A stretch of DNA of 64,000 nucleotides from Scatophagus argus (taxonomy: Eukaryota > Chordata > Actinopteri > Scatophagidae). Numbering within the stretch: the first letter of the stretch is position 1; each line of letters starts with the position of its first letter. Location of the stretch: NCBI RefSeq assembly GCF_020382885.2, contig NC_058511.1:6851501-6915500 (forward strand), in the 5' to 3' direction. This document shows, piece by piece, positions 11,445 through 25,507 of this stretch. Below the pieces are notes generated by a model that was not told the origin of the DNA, did not search any database, and worked only from the letters and a program-made list of their open reading frames with translations. Position numbers and translations under genes: made by a program.

Positions 11445-13680
11445 GCTCAGAGACCGACCAGACTGAAGATAACATTTTGCCAGTGTGGCACCTGCGAACC
11501 ATTCTTGATAATGTATGGAAAACTGCAGGTCTGTGTTTACGTTGTATATGTGTTGTTCATGATAACTGTGATAACGGGTTCTTCACGCGCTCCTCGTGGG
11601 ACAAGGTTATGATAAGAGGAGGTGCAGTAAAGAGAACATGATATCTAAGTCAAACCTTGATAATTAAATGGTTAAACTAAGATCAGGGGTATTGAAAATG
11701 TTTAAAAATACTTCTCCCACGCTTGTCTTTGGCAGCTTATGGAAACCGTTCTGACATGGCAGGCCTGTGTGTTCAGATCTTCTTACATGCTGCTGTGTGT
11801 TCTGTAAGCTGCACACTTTCTGGGTTGGAAATTTTGGAAATAGATTAAATTACATTATATGCAACAGCACGTGCAGTGAGAGCCAAAATGCTTAGTGAAA
11901 TGATTAGTGAAAATAATTATGTTGATCATCATTTGACTTTTTTTTCTTTTAAATGCCAGATATTTCATGATTTGCTTTTCCTTGTAATAATTTTTCTTGT
12001 AATTTTGAAGTTTGGACTTTTTATTGGACAAAACGTTGTAAAGTACACAGTTACACAAGTAACTTAAAAAGTAAATGTGGCTAACTAGTGTGCAATCAAA
12101 AATGCAAGAAGTTCCTATTTTTTTTATTTTTCAAACTGATTGCTAAACAGGGTCATAATCCTACAATCTTCTTTAAAGCCACAAACATGAAGCAGGAGGA
12201 ATTCCTTGATTACTTTTCTAATAAACTAGTGGCAGTTGCAGCACATAAAGATACAATTCAGAGGGCTTAACGTTGACTCCCGCTCAGTCATCATCCCACT
12301 TCAGTGAAATCTCAACCCTGAACCGTCCTGTCACTCTTTCAAAATCATCCATCTGCGATTCGGACTGCATTTCTACTTGGTTTTTAAAAACTGAATTTCT
12401 GCCCAGACTTTATTAACATGCCTCCATGTGCGCTGAAAAGTCCTCTCCAGCTCCGGATCCTTCTGTTTTAAATAATTTTAGACCAGTTTCTAAACTAACA
12501 TTTAAAAGATTAAATAAGATAAAATGATGTTGACTTTCTGTACAGCCCTGAGCCAAACTCACTGACCTGCACCCACTCAGCTCAGCTGTCTTCATCAACT
12601 GTCAGACTGCACTATATTGTCACCAGTGATGCGACTGTGGATCATCTCTTATTTCCCACAGGTTTGTCTCTGTTTCGCCTGCAGATGTCTGTGCCTGTTG
12701 GAGTCCTGACTTAATCACTTATGTAGGGTATTTATTGCATTATTTGGGGGCGCCTCTTATCCATCAGTTTTCATTACTACACGTATGACACACACCTGCG
12801 TGTCCCATTAAAGTGCGGATGTGGATGTGGATGGATGTACAAAAATAGCCTGCAGTTGAATAAGTATGAGTATCCCCCTCCAGCTCCAGCACTACCAGCA
12901 TCTCCTTGGTGTCTTATTTAATTATGTTAAAAGAGAAGAAGAGGAAAAAAGAGTGCGGTGTTATTTTTGCTCAGGTGACTACAGTGGAGCAGTTCATCCA
13001 TGCCCACATTTTACCAAAAACTAGGTCATTCCTTTCCTCTACAGAGCTAGAAAAGTTCGCTTTTATCTCCTTCAGACCTCACTGAATAAACGCACTTTAT
13101 TCTGGTATCCGCAGGCGAAACATCCAAAAATTGCACCTGGTACGAAACGCTGCTGCTGGGCTTTAAACGTGCGGAAAAGCGACCACATCACACAAAACCT
13201 TACTGCCCTCCACTGGTTAGCGGCGAGTTTATGAATTGATTTTACTGTTCGCTTTCAAAGCCTTGGATGGTCAGGCTGTGTCGTGTAAAATAAGCCGTCG
13301 AATAAATGTGTCAAAACGTACAGAGTGAATATTTTTCTTTGTAATACAGAGGGGCAGGAGTAGGATAAAATGGAAATACCCAAGTGCCATACTTGTATTC
13401 AAGGACAGTACTTGGGTGATGACAGCTACAATAAAGGGACCTTTACATTGAGTGTACTTTTATTTTTGCACTCATCATAGAGGTACCTATTTTTTATATT
13501 AGCAGTATTAATTAAAACAACACACTATACATCAGGTACAGTGTGCTGTAAGCTGAACACTTGTAGGCACAACATCCACTGAGCATGCGCAGAACGGTTA
13601 GTCGCCTGTATTCGTTCCCAGACATCATCACAGGTTGAACGGAACATCCTCTTCCACACGCAGGGATCTTTATCGTTTAT
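11445..13680. other. Intergenic region between CRISP B and macoilin
   Basis: AT-rich DNA without a recognisable exon or conserved motif. It separates the divergently oriented CRISP B and macoilin genes and must hold the macoilin promoter near its right end. No TATA box was evident there. Confidence 0.5.
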
Positions 13681-13689
13681 TTGTGCTCC

Positions 13690-13745
13690 TTTTTTTCCTC
13701 CCCTCCTCCTCCTCCTCCTCCTCTTCCTCCTTCTCCTCCTCCTCG
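13690..13745. repeat. CT-rich (TCC)n microsatellite in the macoilin 5' leader
   Basis: Imperfect run of TCC/TTCC units ending about 50 bases before the macoilin start codon at 13798, so probably in the 5' UTR or core promoter. Long frames across it are low-complexity artefacts. Confidence 0.6.
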
Positions 13746-13797
13746 CTGCCGCTGCGGTGTGAAAACAAACAAACACGGAGGGAGCAGAAGCCATAAG

Positions 13798-16700
13798 ATG
13801 AAGAAACGTTATGTGGACGCGAACAGGCTACGGAAAATGAAAAAGCTGAAAATAACGGAGAGGCTGTCTGAAAGGTATCCAGCTCGGCGCGGGCTGCTTT
13901 TGTTGTGGTGCCCGTCTTTGTGTGAATCTCAGCCGTCGTCACCTGTCTGCCTCCCATCCCATCACTTCATCTCACGGTTTAATGTGCGAGCCGTTATGGG
14001 CCTCTCACGGGCGGCTTCAGTGCGGCTTTGCCACGGATACAGAAGCGTAGAAATGTTGTGCTACTTCTCCCGACATTTGTTTACGGAAAGACAGAAATCG
14101 GCAGCATGTGCAAGTTAACGTCGGCCTGCTTCTCCTCAGGCTGTTTAATCTGCTTTTACACTGAGTCATGTGGCCAAACCGTAAGTTCAATTCACACATC
14201 ACGCTTGTCGTGGAAAATATTTACTGTATTTTCTAATAGGCTAAAGGTGGGAGGGGGGGGCTCATTTTGCACACAAAAGCATCACTTGAACGCGTCTAGA
14301 CAGTCCAGACAAGAAAAGATCAGGAGAAACCACCGCTTAATTAACTGTGCTTGGTTTTACATGACACAGATTATCGATCCAGTTTCAAAAACTGTATTTC
14401 AAAAAATACAAAGATGTTTACAAGATTTAACTGGACAATTCTCTTTATTGTGTAGTAACTTGCATATTTGACAGCTATCATGAAGAAAAACAGTAAGATG
14501 AATTAAAATGCACTCTATTGTTAACACTGCAAGGCAGATTTAAATAAATTAAAAGGCTGTAATCCTCCTTTTCTTTCCCTGCTTACTCTTAAAGATTAAG
14601 TATTGCTTTTTTGTTGAGGAACATCTTGCGTGTTTTTGGCAGTTAAAGTGAGATTAATTAAAACAGTCAACATCAATGAGGCAAATATGAACTCGTAAGA
14701 AGAATTTAAGATGCTGTGGTCCTCCATTTCTGTCCCACAACACTCTTTCAGATTAAATAATGTTTTTGTTTTTTTTAAATCGTTGTGGAGTAACATGCAT
14801 ATTTAGCATCTGTTATAAAAACATCTTTAAGGTCAAATTTAAACACCCTCAATGTCCGTAACATTAAATAAAAAAGAGAGAGAGAAAAAAAATAGATTTG
14901 CACTATATGCGCTCGGATACTGTGGTGCTCCCTCTCTCCTCCAGATGAAATATCGCCATGGTTACCAAACAAAGAAGGGGTGATGTGATAGCAGCCTATG
15001 GATGAGCAGAACAAAGGAGGAAACCACAGCCCCGGTTTGGCTTGTGGTCGCCTAATAAAACGAATGAGAGAACAGTCATTGTTCTGTATTTTTAAGATAC
15101 AGCTGCTCAATTATAGGTTTAACAACTTGTACCCGATTTCCAGTCTTGTTTCAGCATCTCTGTGCTTGATGTCTTAGCTTAAGAGCCTTTGCTGTGTTTG
15201 AACATGCCTTTTGTTTACTACAATCAGAGCCAAGAAAACACATTTGGTTCACGTTTGTCCAAACTGAACCCACTTGTCCGCTGATGTTTGATGTAAAATA
15301 AGAAGAGCTGTGGACTTTTTTCTGCTCTTTGTGTCTTTTTGCAGTGCATACACCGTCCTGAAGTTTATGATGATGTGGACGCTGGTGCTGCTGGCGGATT
15401 TCATTCTCGAATTCAGACTGGAGTATCTGTGGCCATGCTGGCTCTTCTTTGGGAGTGTATACACCACTTTTCACTGCCATGGGCTGGTGAGTACTCCTAC
15501 AATGTGCTTTCATATTGGCACCAGATGATGAGTGAATTCAGTGCTTTTATTAAAAAAAACAAAAACAAATAAAACAAATGAAATTATTGTTTTCTTTGTT
15601 TGCAGGTTATTTGTGTTGTTTTTGTTTGTGCTGCCTTCACTCTGGACATCTTTTGTTTAATTTTTGTTCCTTTGCACTGGCTGTTTTTTGTGGCAAGCAC
15701 CTATGTATTATTCAATTACATATGGCACACGGGTGAGTATTAGTGTTTGTTTCCCTCCGTTTTGCTGACGCACAACAAGATATGTGATTGAATTAGCAGT
15801 TTGACAGTATTCCTCACATGTGATTATTTCCCATGTTTTGGCAGAGAAAGGCATCTGTATATCGACGGTGTCCCTCTGGATTCTGCTCGTGTACACAGAG
15901 GCTTCGCTTCGACTCAAAGACCTTAAAACCTCTCATGCCAACCTGTCTCATCTTTTCGCTGCGCACTGGTATGTTGATTTCATATAAATACACCCTTTCT
16001 GCTCTGTGAAGCATTTTTGGGAATTGATCCAATATATTAATACGTTTTTATTAATCTCCTGTGTCATATTATGAAATGGCCTTGATGTTTGCAGCATTTT
16101 CATATAAAGATAGAGATCTTAGATCTGATGTGTTTATATTGCATGTCCTTACTGTGTCTTTTTCTCTTTGTGTTCTCATTCAGCATTGGATATCCTGTAG
16201 TGTATCTGGGGTTTTATGCCACCTGCTATTTCACCAACATCTTTAAGCTCCGCATACAGAAGGCAGTACAGAGTGAGAATGACTTCCACATGCACCTGCT
16301 GCAGCACTCGCTCCCTCCAGGCCTGCAGGTCTTCCCCAAGACTGGCACAGATGGCAGCAGCAGTGAGTCTAATGCACCATCTATTTATACAGACTTGCAT
16401 CTACCATTTCCATAAGCAGCAGGGTGATTCTAATTTATTTTTGTTTGCCAATCAAGTAGTGTCTCCAGTGAGATCAGAGGGTTGAGTTTCCGCATGCCCT
16501 GCTGATAGAGTGTTGATACTGACCTTTTTGTTTCCGCCTGTACTTGCAGGCTCAAAATGGAAGACAAAGTCTGAGTCGACTCAGTATCAGTGTCAGAACG
16601 GTGCTGTAGTGGCCCATGACGAGGGACACACTGTGGACTGCCTCCAGATCCGCACTGAGGAGAGAGCGCCGGAGAAGGGAGCACAGGAGGTGAGGTCAGC

Positions 16701-19700
16701 TGAATCAAACCGGCGGCCATCATCATCCAAACCTGGTGAGTCCAGAGATTTTCCCCACTGTGGGGCAGGAGGGCCAGAATCCACTACAACCCCGGAAAAT
16801 CTACCTCAAGACGAGCAAGGAAGCAAAGCCACACGGGCGGCTAAAAGCTCCTCGCCAAAAGCCCGCAGAGGCAGCACAAACACTCCTTCACCACCTGCAG
16901 GGAGGACTGAGAAGAAACAGAGATCCAGCTCCAAGACAGTCAGCCCCAACCGGGATGTGACAGACAAGAGTGCAGCAGCAGCTCAGAATTACCATGCTGA
17001 ACAGATGAACAAGTACGGCACTATTACACCTGGTTCGGTACGGGTTGAAATTCGTCCTTTGAAGATGAAATCAGAGCTGAAAGATCTCTTTCCTTCCCTG
17101 TGACTTTCAGGCTGGAGCAGGAGCTGAGGAGGCTGAAGGGCGAGCTGCAGACGAGCAGGCAGAACGAGCAGGAGCTGCGAAGTCACATCTGCAACTTGAC
17201 CAACAGCGAGAGGAGCCTGAGACCGGAGGTTTCCCTGCTCAGGCAGTCCAACATGCTGCTTCAGAGCAAGTGAGTCGTCCACAAGATCCGCTGCTGAAAG
17301 CTTTTCTTTGGCTCCCTCTGTGGGCTGTTTTACATATGACATCAGTCTGTAAATAAAACAGTAAGACAGGGATGAATGCAAACAGAAATACTGATAGAAT
17401 TGCGGTTGTCTTTGAAAGAGAACTGTTTTTTGTTTTATTCCTCAACAGGGCTGATGGATCTCTTTTAAGCTGGTCCATAACTAAAACCACATAAAGTCAT
17501 ATTTCACGTTGAGGGATTGTAGCTCAGATTTCTCATCCATAAATGATTGATAACTACTTGAATCTTAATGAAATCTTTCATAGCACGAAAACTTGAAAAA
17601 AGAAAAAAATAATGGGGATATTTAATTTGTAATTTTTTATACGGTTTGGGGCCGTTATAACACAATGTGATGAGCATGAAATATGGTTTTAATCATTTTC
17701 CTTTGAGTATGTTAGTCGACACTTTAAATTATCAAGATAATTGTTTAATAATTGAAACATTAACACCCACTCTCTCACAGACATCCACTTTCTTTGGTTG
17801 TCCATTTGCAAATATCTGAATGTGGCACTGGCCCACTTATTTATAATCTTATGACTTCATTCAAAGTGAGCTTCATGCTTTTCCTTCAGGATTCTTTGTC
17901 TGACTAAAACCAAGCAGAGGGACAAACAGAGCAGTGCAATGCTGGAGAAGAAAACCAGAGCGGAGACGGAGGCCAGACTCTCAGCTGAGAAACAGCTGGC
18001 CGAGCTTCAGGCTCAGAAACTGGAGGAAGCAGCCAGCACAGCACGGAGTCTAACAAACAGGTAAGTCACACCGAACAAACGAACAAGCTGAAGTGACACT
18101 GTGGAAACAGCTTGCTAGCTTGGCTTTGTCCAAATCTACAATTTCCCATTTCCAATAAAGTTGGGATACGGTGTGAAACGTAAATAAACCATTTCTGCAA
18201 AATAAAAGAAATCAAAGTAGGACTCAACCGGTCAAGGCAGATGGCCGCCCATCTTGAGCCGGGGTTTGCTCTGAGGTTTCTGCCTTCTAAAAGGCAGTTT
18301 TTCCTCGCCACTGTTGCCAAGTGCTTGCTCGAGGGGGATTGTTGGGCTCTCTGTATTACAGTTTAATTAAAGAGTTTGGTGTAGACCTTCTCTAACTGGA
18401 AAGTGTCATGAGATAACTTTTGTTGTGAATTGGCGCTATATAAATAAACTGAATTGATGTATCATTTTGACATTGCAATGCCATGTGCAATAGTCACATC
18501 AGAGACACATAATGTTGTCATGACAAACTTAAGACTTAAACACATCATGCTATTGCGTTTTCGCTGCTGCGTTCAAAAGCAAAACTCCCAAGATTCTCAA
18601 GTCTGTTTGTCTTCCACCATGTAGATTAAGCATACCTGTTAACATTGTTAGAAGTCACGCGTAAATAACACAAGTGCGACACAGTCCCTTTGTAAAGTTT
18701 ATTAAGAAGTGTCTTGTTTTTCCCAAATACCACGCCAGAGTCACACACGTGAAGAGGGGAGGCCAGCTGTGGTAGAATTAAGAGGAGGAATTTGTTAGTT
18801 AGAAAGATGAAAAAAAATAGTGAAAGTTATGATAAACTGTGTATGTCTACGTGAATATTACTGCATGTATCTGGTATCCTGTTGCAATATATATATGACA
18901 GAAAAAAGACAACACAGTGTCAAGTTTTTCCAGTTTCATGCCAGACTTTTCCAGTCTTTTGTTTCCCCTGTCCCAACGTGTTTGAGACATATCGCCGGAG
19001 TCAAACTCAGAAAAGCTCATATTTACAAAGGAAGTGAATAAGTGTGTTCTCCAAAACATTGAGCCATTCCTTTAATACACAGGTGGCTTTCTTACAGAAT
19101 ATTAATATATTTTCTTGCGTTTTATGTAACCAAACTCATTATATGTGTGGAATATAATATAATTTATAATATAAATACGAAGCTGATGTAAAAAAAATGC
19201 AAATGTCATGTTTCTTTCTGTGTAAACTGGTCTTCATTTCCAATGAATCCCCTCTCTCACAGCTTCAAACTGTCATTTTCTCCATCTCCTACACCAGGCA
19301 GGAACACTGTGAAACCCAAATGTTAAGGAAAAGAGTTAAAGAGCTAGAGACAGAGTACAAACAACTACAGCTGGACTATCAAGTGAAAGAGAGTCGTGTG
19401 GTAGATCTAGAGAGTGATGTTGAGGTATCTTTTTACACTATTTGGAATGAACTTGTGAGTTTAAGTGTCTTGTGAGTCTCAAGTGTCGCAGTATTTGGTT
19501 GTCCCCAGTTTGGTCGTGTAGTCTTTTTGCTCTTTGAATCGTTTCTTTTATGTCTTTAATTCTGTGTGTATGGAAAAATGTGTAAGAACCCTGAATGGTT
19601 TTCATTTGGGACATTTGGTATTTTTTTAAATTTTTTATTTTTGGCCTGCAGTCAATGTAATGAAGTATGTCATCATATCAGTATGCGGTAATATTGTTGT

Positions 19701-21371
19701 TTTTGTTGTTTTGACATCAGGTGTGTACATTGTTGTACTGTGTGGTATTTGGTTTTTATTTTAGTGACATAATTTCCATGAAGCATGCTGAATCAGATGC
19801 CAGGTCTTTCATAAAAACATTGCACTGCTTTAACAAAAGAGCACAGGTCACCTCCCTCAAAATGTGAGAAACCATTAAGAGTCAATGTTAACACAGAAAG
19901 AATCATCCCTCAAAGCATCTCTGTGATAATGTGCAGCTTTTATGTTTTTTGAATGGCTGGCCAGTTCATCATCAGTGTGTGGTAATTGTTTTCTCTGTGG
20001 TGCTTTGGTTCCCTAAGTGAAACTTCTTGACGATTAAATTTTGCGGACCGATAAATTTAAATTAAAAAAAAAGGCAGAGATACTCAGGAAACCAAAGCAC
20101 CGACTTAATCAGGCGGTCGTCGCATGAGGTTGACTGACGTTTCCACGTTTTCCGAGTGTTCTTACTGTTTGTTGTGATCTTTGGACCCAGGCTTTGGGGA
20201 AGTACCGCTGTGTGGAGAAAGAGACAGACATGCTGCTGTCCACTCTGTCAGCCATGCAGGAGAAAGCTCAACATCTGGAGTACAACCTGAGCGCCGAGAC
20301 TCGCATCAAACTGGACCTGTTCTCTGCTCTGGGAGACGCCCGCAGACAGCTGGAAATCGCTCAAGGTTCGCACTGTTTCTCTTTGTGTGACTTGCTGCTT
20401 TCACTAAAAAGCTTACAGTGTTTGTTTGTTTGTTTGTTCCAGTGTCTGCTAACAGGATATTTCAAAAACTGGCTTTAGATTGAATGCTACATTGCTGAAA
20501 AGTAGACCAATGACCGATGAACAAGTGATGGTGGAAGTCTGCGTCCAGTATCACCGCCATTTGGCCCTAAACCAGATTCCTTGGTTTATGTTTAAGTTAG
20601 GCTGCACAGATTTTTGTATAAACAGATTTTCCTAAGCAGTTTTTTGACCATTCTTACTAAACATTTAGTCCAGGCATCACCAGACATGATACATAATGTC
20701 TTTTGATGGCACATTTATACATTTTTACAATGGTCCATATAATCGTTCTCTTTTTTGGTTGCCAAACTGTGGTGCGTATCATTTGTCATATGGACACTGA
20801 TACTGATGCTGATACTGCAAAATTGTATGGCAGTATTCCTGTAGCTGGTACCATACAAACGCAACAAACTTATCTCAGAACTTATCGGTCTGGCCTGAAA
20901 TTTTGCACATTTTATCTTTGGACCAAAAGCTTTCTAAATTAACAATTTGGTGTTATGTAGCATTGGTATGTGATGTGTGTTTTGTGATCATCAGCTTTTA
21001 TCTGTTATTCCACTTTGGTCACTAAGAGGATGTGAACTAGGAGACATTTGCTTCATTGATTTTGCACAAGAGTAGTTTTCAATAGATGGGGAAACTTGAA
21101 GAAAGAATGACTCCTAAGAATTCACTATGTTCATGAAAACAGTATCCACCCATCATCTGTAACCATCGTCTGTCTGACAGATAAAGTGATGAAGCAGGAC
21201 CGGGAGATAAGGGAGATGAAACAGAAGATTGCGGAGGTGATGGCTGTCAGTCCCGGCGTATCCTACACGGCCCCTCGGCCTCCGGTGCCGCAGTATCTCA
21301 CCAAGTTACTCAACTCTGAGCGCTACATGCTGAATCCACGAGCGCTGATGTACCAGTGTCTGAAGAAATAA
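13798..21371 (+). CDS. maco1: Macoilin family transmembrane coiled-coil protein
   Basis: 644-residue macoilin (TMEM57) homologue; human MACO1 is about 664. Exons: 13798-13874, 15345-15486, 15606-15732, 15845-15968, 16184-16362, 16550-17012, 17111-17269, 17890-18060, 19298-19424, 20191-20365, 21181-21371. A basic N-terminus precedes several hydrophobic segments in exons 2-5 (for example MMMWTLVLLADFILEF and VICVVFVCAAFTLDIFCLIF). Next comes a long Ser/Lys-rich disordered region in exon 6, then coiled coil from about residue 371. The signature TLSAMQEKAQHLE...SAETRIKLDLFSALGDA and the C-terminal KQKIAEVMAV block are strongly conserved. Macoilins are ER/nuclear-envelope membrane proteins of neurons, linked to excitability in worms. 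The N-terminus (MKKRYVDANRLRK) and exon 6 differ clearly from the human protein, so this may be a divergent fish paralogue; the a/b assignment is undecided. Its 3' end converges on nrbp1. Confidence 0.92.
18222..18457 (+). repeat. Teleost retroelement 3' tail (LINE/SINE type)
   Basis: In the macoilin intron between exons 8 and 9. It contains the frequent fish block GGCAGATGGCCGCCCA, then GGTTTCTGCCT, a TTTTTCCTCGCCACTGT segment and an end reading TTGGCGCTATATAAATAAA. The arrangement matches the 3' tail shared by abundant teleost LINEs and SINEs. The family name was not determined. Confidence 0.65.
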
Positions 21372-22406
21372 AGGATGTCTCTGCCTTTTTCAGCTCCTCA
21401 GACCTCTTTGGCAGACCCCATTAGCCAAAAACGCTTTGGCTAATGGATTTTACTACAGAGCTAAACGACACCACGAGGTCATCTTCCAGCAGTGGGTGCA
21501 ACCGGAACGACCCTCCACGAGTCGAATGCCTTTTGTCGCGCAGATGGTGCTAACGTGACAATATTTTATATATTTCTCAATTCATCACACATGAAGGTCT
21601 GACTCCAAAATAAGATACCTGATATGCAGAGCTGCTGTAGGCACAATTTTTATGATGAGATAAAGTCATCCTAACAACATAAACCATCTTCACGGGATGC
21701 AGCAGAGAAAAGCACAACATTTCTTCAGATTCAGTGGAAGAGTGGTTTTATCTCTTCACTGGAGACATGAGTGTCTCCTAAACTACTGTCTATGCTTTGT
21801 TCAAAGAAAGAGGCCCCAAAAAAATTAGCTCAGATTAGAAACATGAATGTTTATTCATGTCACGGTTCAACATTTACAGGTAGATCAATATTGCTACCCC
21901 ATGGACAAGCCACAAACAAGTTATCTAGTGTAACTTTAAAAGACCTGATGGGTCTGTACAATCTCTTTCCCGGCATCAAAGTAGGTTTTTATGTTCTAAT
22001 AATTTATTAGAACAAAACAAGCCAACAGTCCTATAAACAGCAGACATTTAGACTCGTGTCCCGGTAAGCCATGACAGTGTGACACTGAGCCAGCATGCAC
22101 AGTGCCCGTACAGGGCCCTGAAACTGAAGCAGCTAAATGGAATCCAGCCAGTGTTTGTTTTATTATGCTTTTCCTATTGGGACGTTTCATCTGCGGAAAA
22201 GACCGTTTTGCATTGTCGGATGTAAGATTTCATGCTGCGACAGATTTTAGCAAAACGTGTTCATTTAGATGTGAAAACTGTGAACCATATCTCAATACAT
22301 GCCTCAACATAATTATAGAGATATGACAAATTATAATAAAAATATTGCATTACCTCTGAGCCCTAGCGTCAGCAGCTATGTTTATGGGCTTCCTTTGAAT
22401 TGTAAA

Positions 22407-22412
22407 AATAAA
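22407..22412 (+). terminator. Candidate poly(A) signal of macoilin
   Basis: AATAAA about 1.03 kb past the stop codon at 21371. Further AATAAA-like hexamers follow within 100 bases, so the exact cleavage site is not fixed. Confidence 0.35.
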
Positions 22413-23856
22413 ATATGTTTATTTGACTAGATACAAATGTTAAGTTCAAACAATATTCTGTATACCTACAAAAAATAAATATAATTATTATCCGACAATA
22501 TCAGCATAACCTAAATTTTTAAGGCAAGTCTGCAACAAGATTCCATGTCTGGGCCTGTAAATAGTGGATAATTTGAATTGTGCTGAAATTCAGATGAAAG
22601 TCTTTCGTTCATCAAATTAATACTTTTTAAAACCTAAAACAGACTTTTTTGGAATGAGACCGTCCAAGAAATTTCATTTTAACAGGTGTCGCTTTTATGA
22701 ATCTTCCTGGCTGCAATCTGAGAACAATTTGCAGTGGTGTTTAATCGTCAGAGTGACCTGATGAAGTCGAGAAGATGCAGTTAAAGGAGCTGCGATTATC
22801 TCTTTCTGTTTTGACTGACAACTAACAAAGACACTTGGATGTTTGGCAGCTCTCGGCTCCATAACGATAAACTCCTGTAAAATGGAGAAGGTGTGAAAAA
22901 GCAAACTGAATGGTCTGGTTGACCAGAATTACACTTTGTCTAAATTTTAAAGTGGAGTTGTGAATAACATGGAGTGGTATTGACCAAACATGGTAAATGA
23001 ATTTAATTACTGTGCCTATATACATTACTTTCAAACTGGGAAGTAAAACACAGATTTAATGTGAAAGAGTAATGTGTTTGCATTGAAGTGCTATGTACTG
23101 TTTTTGTTTTGTTTTTTTAAATCATGATGTACAGAATTGAAAATACCCCTGCAGCTGAATTACACTCATGAACTGGATGTCGCCATTTTGGTAGCTTTTT
23201 ATTTAGAGTGTGTTTCTAGGGTGTTTTATATCAAAAATATTTTTTAGTCTTGCTGTACTTTTATTATACTGCTGTAATTTTGTACGGCGATGTGTTTGTC
23301 AGCATGAAATGTGTTTTATTCAATTCTTATTTTGAGCACACATTGTGACACTGAGTATGTACATGTATATACTTGTACAAGGGCTACAGTTTCTCAAAAA
23401 TTTTGAAGAAATAATTCATTCAAACAGTGATGCTCTGAAGGTAGAGATCATGCTCCTGATACACCAGGATTGTTTTGTTTTGTTTTGGTTTTTTGGATAA
23501 ATAATTCAGACTATTGAATTTTGTGTCCTTTGTGTTTGTTTGTGTGTACATTATTTTACATAAAACAAAGCCTCTTTTTCTAATCTTGAAGAGGCATTCA
23601 TATGCAATTTCCTGCACTGGAACAGCATTGCTTCCCAACCTTCATGACTCATGACCCCTAATATAGATAAGACTCTGAAGTCTCATCTATATTATTATAT
23701 CTACATAATATATATTTCCTTGATTGTCAGACTTGACATTTCAGTATAAAGCTTTTATTGAGTGGTTTCAGAATGGAAATCATCTTGTACAGCAGTCACG
23801 AACTTCTGATAAACATAAGACAACACCAAACACCTGAAGTGCTGATAGTGTAAATT

Positions 23857-23862
23857 TTTATT
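23857..23862 (-). terminator. Candidate poly(A) signal of nrbp1
   Basis: AATAAA on the minus strand, about 1.65 kb past the nrbp1 stop codon at 25508, implying a long 3' UTR. A second candidate lies near 23755. It faces the macoilin 3' UTR. Confidence 0.4.
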
Positions 23863-25289
23863 TCAGGAAGTGAAAAAAGAGGGCAAATGCGTTGCAGAAA
23901 CAGAGCACAGTGTCCAGCATACAGTGTACAAGATGGTTACAAGCATGCCAGGCAGTCCCACTCTTGTATCTCACAGTATCTACACACCCTGTCAGAAGGT
24001 AGTCACAGCATAGAGTAGACAAAGACTGGATCACAGACTAAATTTTTCATTATGCCATTTTCAAATCATCCAAGTTCCTTCTGTTAGCGTGAAGGAGCAA
24101 GAGGCCACAGGCTATTTCAAACAGGACATAAAAGTGTACAGCAGTGCAAACTAGCAGAGAAATCCCCAAACAGTTAACATGTAAGGGTGGTCTGAGCCAA
24201 TAACTGAATATCTACGTGGGAGGGCAAGCTTTCGCTCTGGTGTGCACACAGACTACCTCAGCCAAGAGGAAATGATCCAGAGCCACAAAATCTAAACATC
24301 AACAGGCCTACAGTGACAAAGCATTCTCTGCATGATGAATAACTCGAATCCATCGCTATCACTGTGAGAACGAGAACCGAACTCCAGAAGCAAACCCGTT
24401 GCATGAAGCTGTTTCCATTTAGACACAGAAAAGCATACGTGCATTAGCCGAACCTGATGAAGGATATCCATCAGATCATGTGCTTCATTGCAAAAGCATC
24501 TTCACATGAGTCTAACCAACCCCTCCTGCATAAAACCTAAAAACAACTTTATTATCGACCCAGTCCTAAATGATAAGTGCTGCAAGGTGTTACCTGTAAA
24601 ACAAAGGCTACAGTAGTAAATGGACCACACTCAAGTGACAACACCCCCTTTTCCTGGAAAATAACAGCCTGCTTTAAAGAAAGAGAGCAACTAAGAGCAT
24701 ACATTCAAACAACCACCGACCTTAGTGCTGGAAGTGAATTATAGTACACACACACACTCAAGAAAAGATACACAAATAAATAGTTTGATTTTTAATATTT
24801 CAGCTGCAGCTCTTTAAACTGTGATGCAGCTGCATGTTTCATGACTACACTGTAAAATTACAGAATTTTGAAGTAAAAGTGACATTGCATCTGTTGCATT
24901 ACTTGCTTGATGTGTTTGAGAGTCTTCGAAAAACTGATACAAGGTAGGAAAGGTGCCTCACTCACCGCTTTCAAGAGAAAGTTTAAAGGATCAGACAACC
25001 AGAGTTAACCTGACAACACCATAACACATATGCTTCAGTATGCCGGGACAAAGATTTTTTTTCATACAGACAACTATTCAACAGTTTTAAGTAAAAATGT
25101 TTAAAATACAGTTTTAATACTGACTTAAGGAAAATACTGCTGTTATCCAGTTTTATGTGGCTTACTTCTACCATTCAGAACTGAAGGAAAGAAATAAGTC
25201 AAAAAGTGAAAACATTTGTATTTTCTTTTAAGTTGCGACTAGGATTTCCTCTTTTAAAAGAGAAGCAAATGGCTGTATTGGGTGGGAGG

Positions 25290-25313
25290 AAATAAAAAAA
25301 AAAAAAAAAAAAA
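25290..25313. repeat. Poly(A) tract in the nrbp1 3' UTR
   Basis: Run of more than twenty A residues on the plus strand (poly-U in the nrbp1 transcript), about 200 bases downstream of the stop codon. It may be a retroelement tail or a simple repeat; no element body was recognised beside it. Confidence 0.6.
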
Positions 25314-25507
25314 GACAGAAAGAGACAACCACTTAGTGGCAGCTTTTTCCCACCAGATGATACAAGAACAGACTGCAGGATCTGCAACCAGACCAAGGCT
25401 TCCTCCTCTGTCCCCGCAAAGCTTTCCTGCAACTCAGACATGGAGCAAAAAGCTAGTCCTGTCGTAGAGGACGAGGAGGGCTGAAAGAAGGCCTAGTGAG
25501 TCCTCCG

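Noticed and set aside
11876-12270. AT-rich plus-strand frames of about 60 residues
   Set aside because: Composition is typical of non-coding AT-rich DNA, with no homology and no splice context.
13681-14118. 145-residue plus-strand frame rich in proline and serine
   Set aside because: It reads through the TCC microsatellite in the macoilin leader, then macoilin exon 1 and intron 1. Low complexity explains its length.
14028-14471. 147-residue plus-strand frame after macoilin exon 1
   Set aside because: It lies in macoilin intron 1, shows no recognisable domain and has no splice or start context linking it to a gene.
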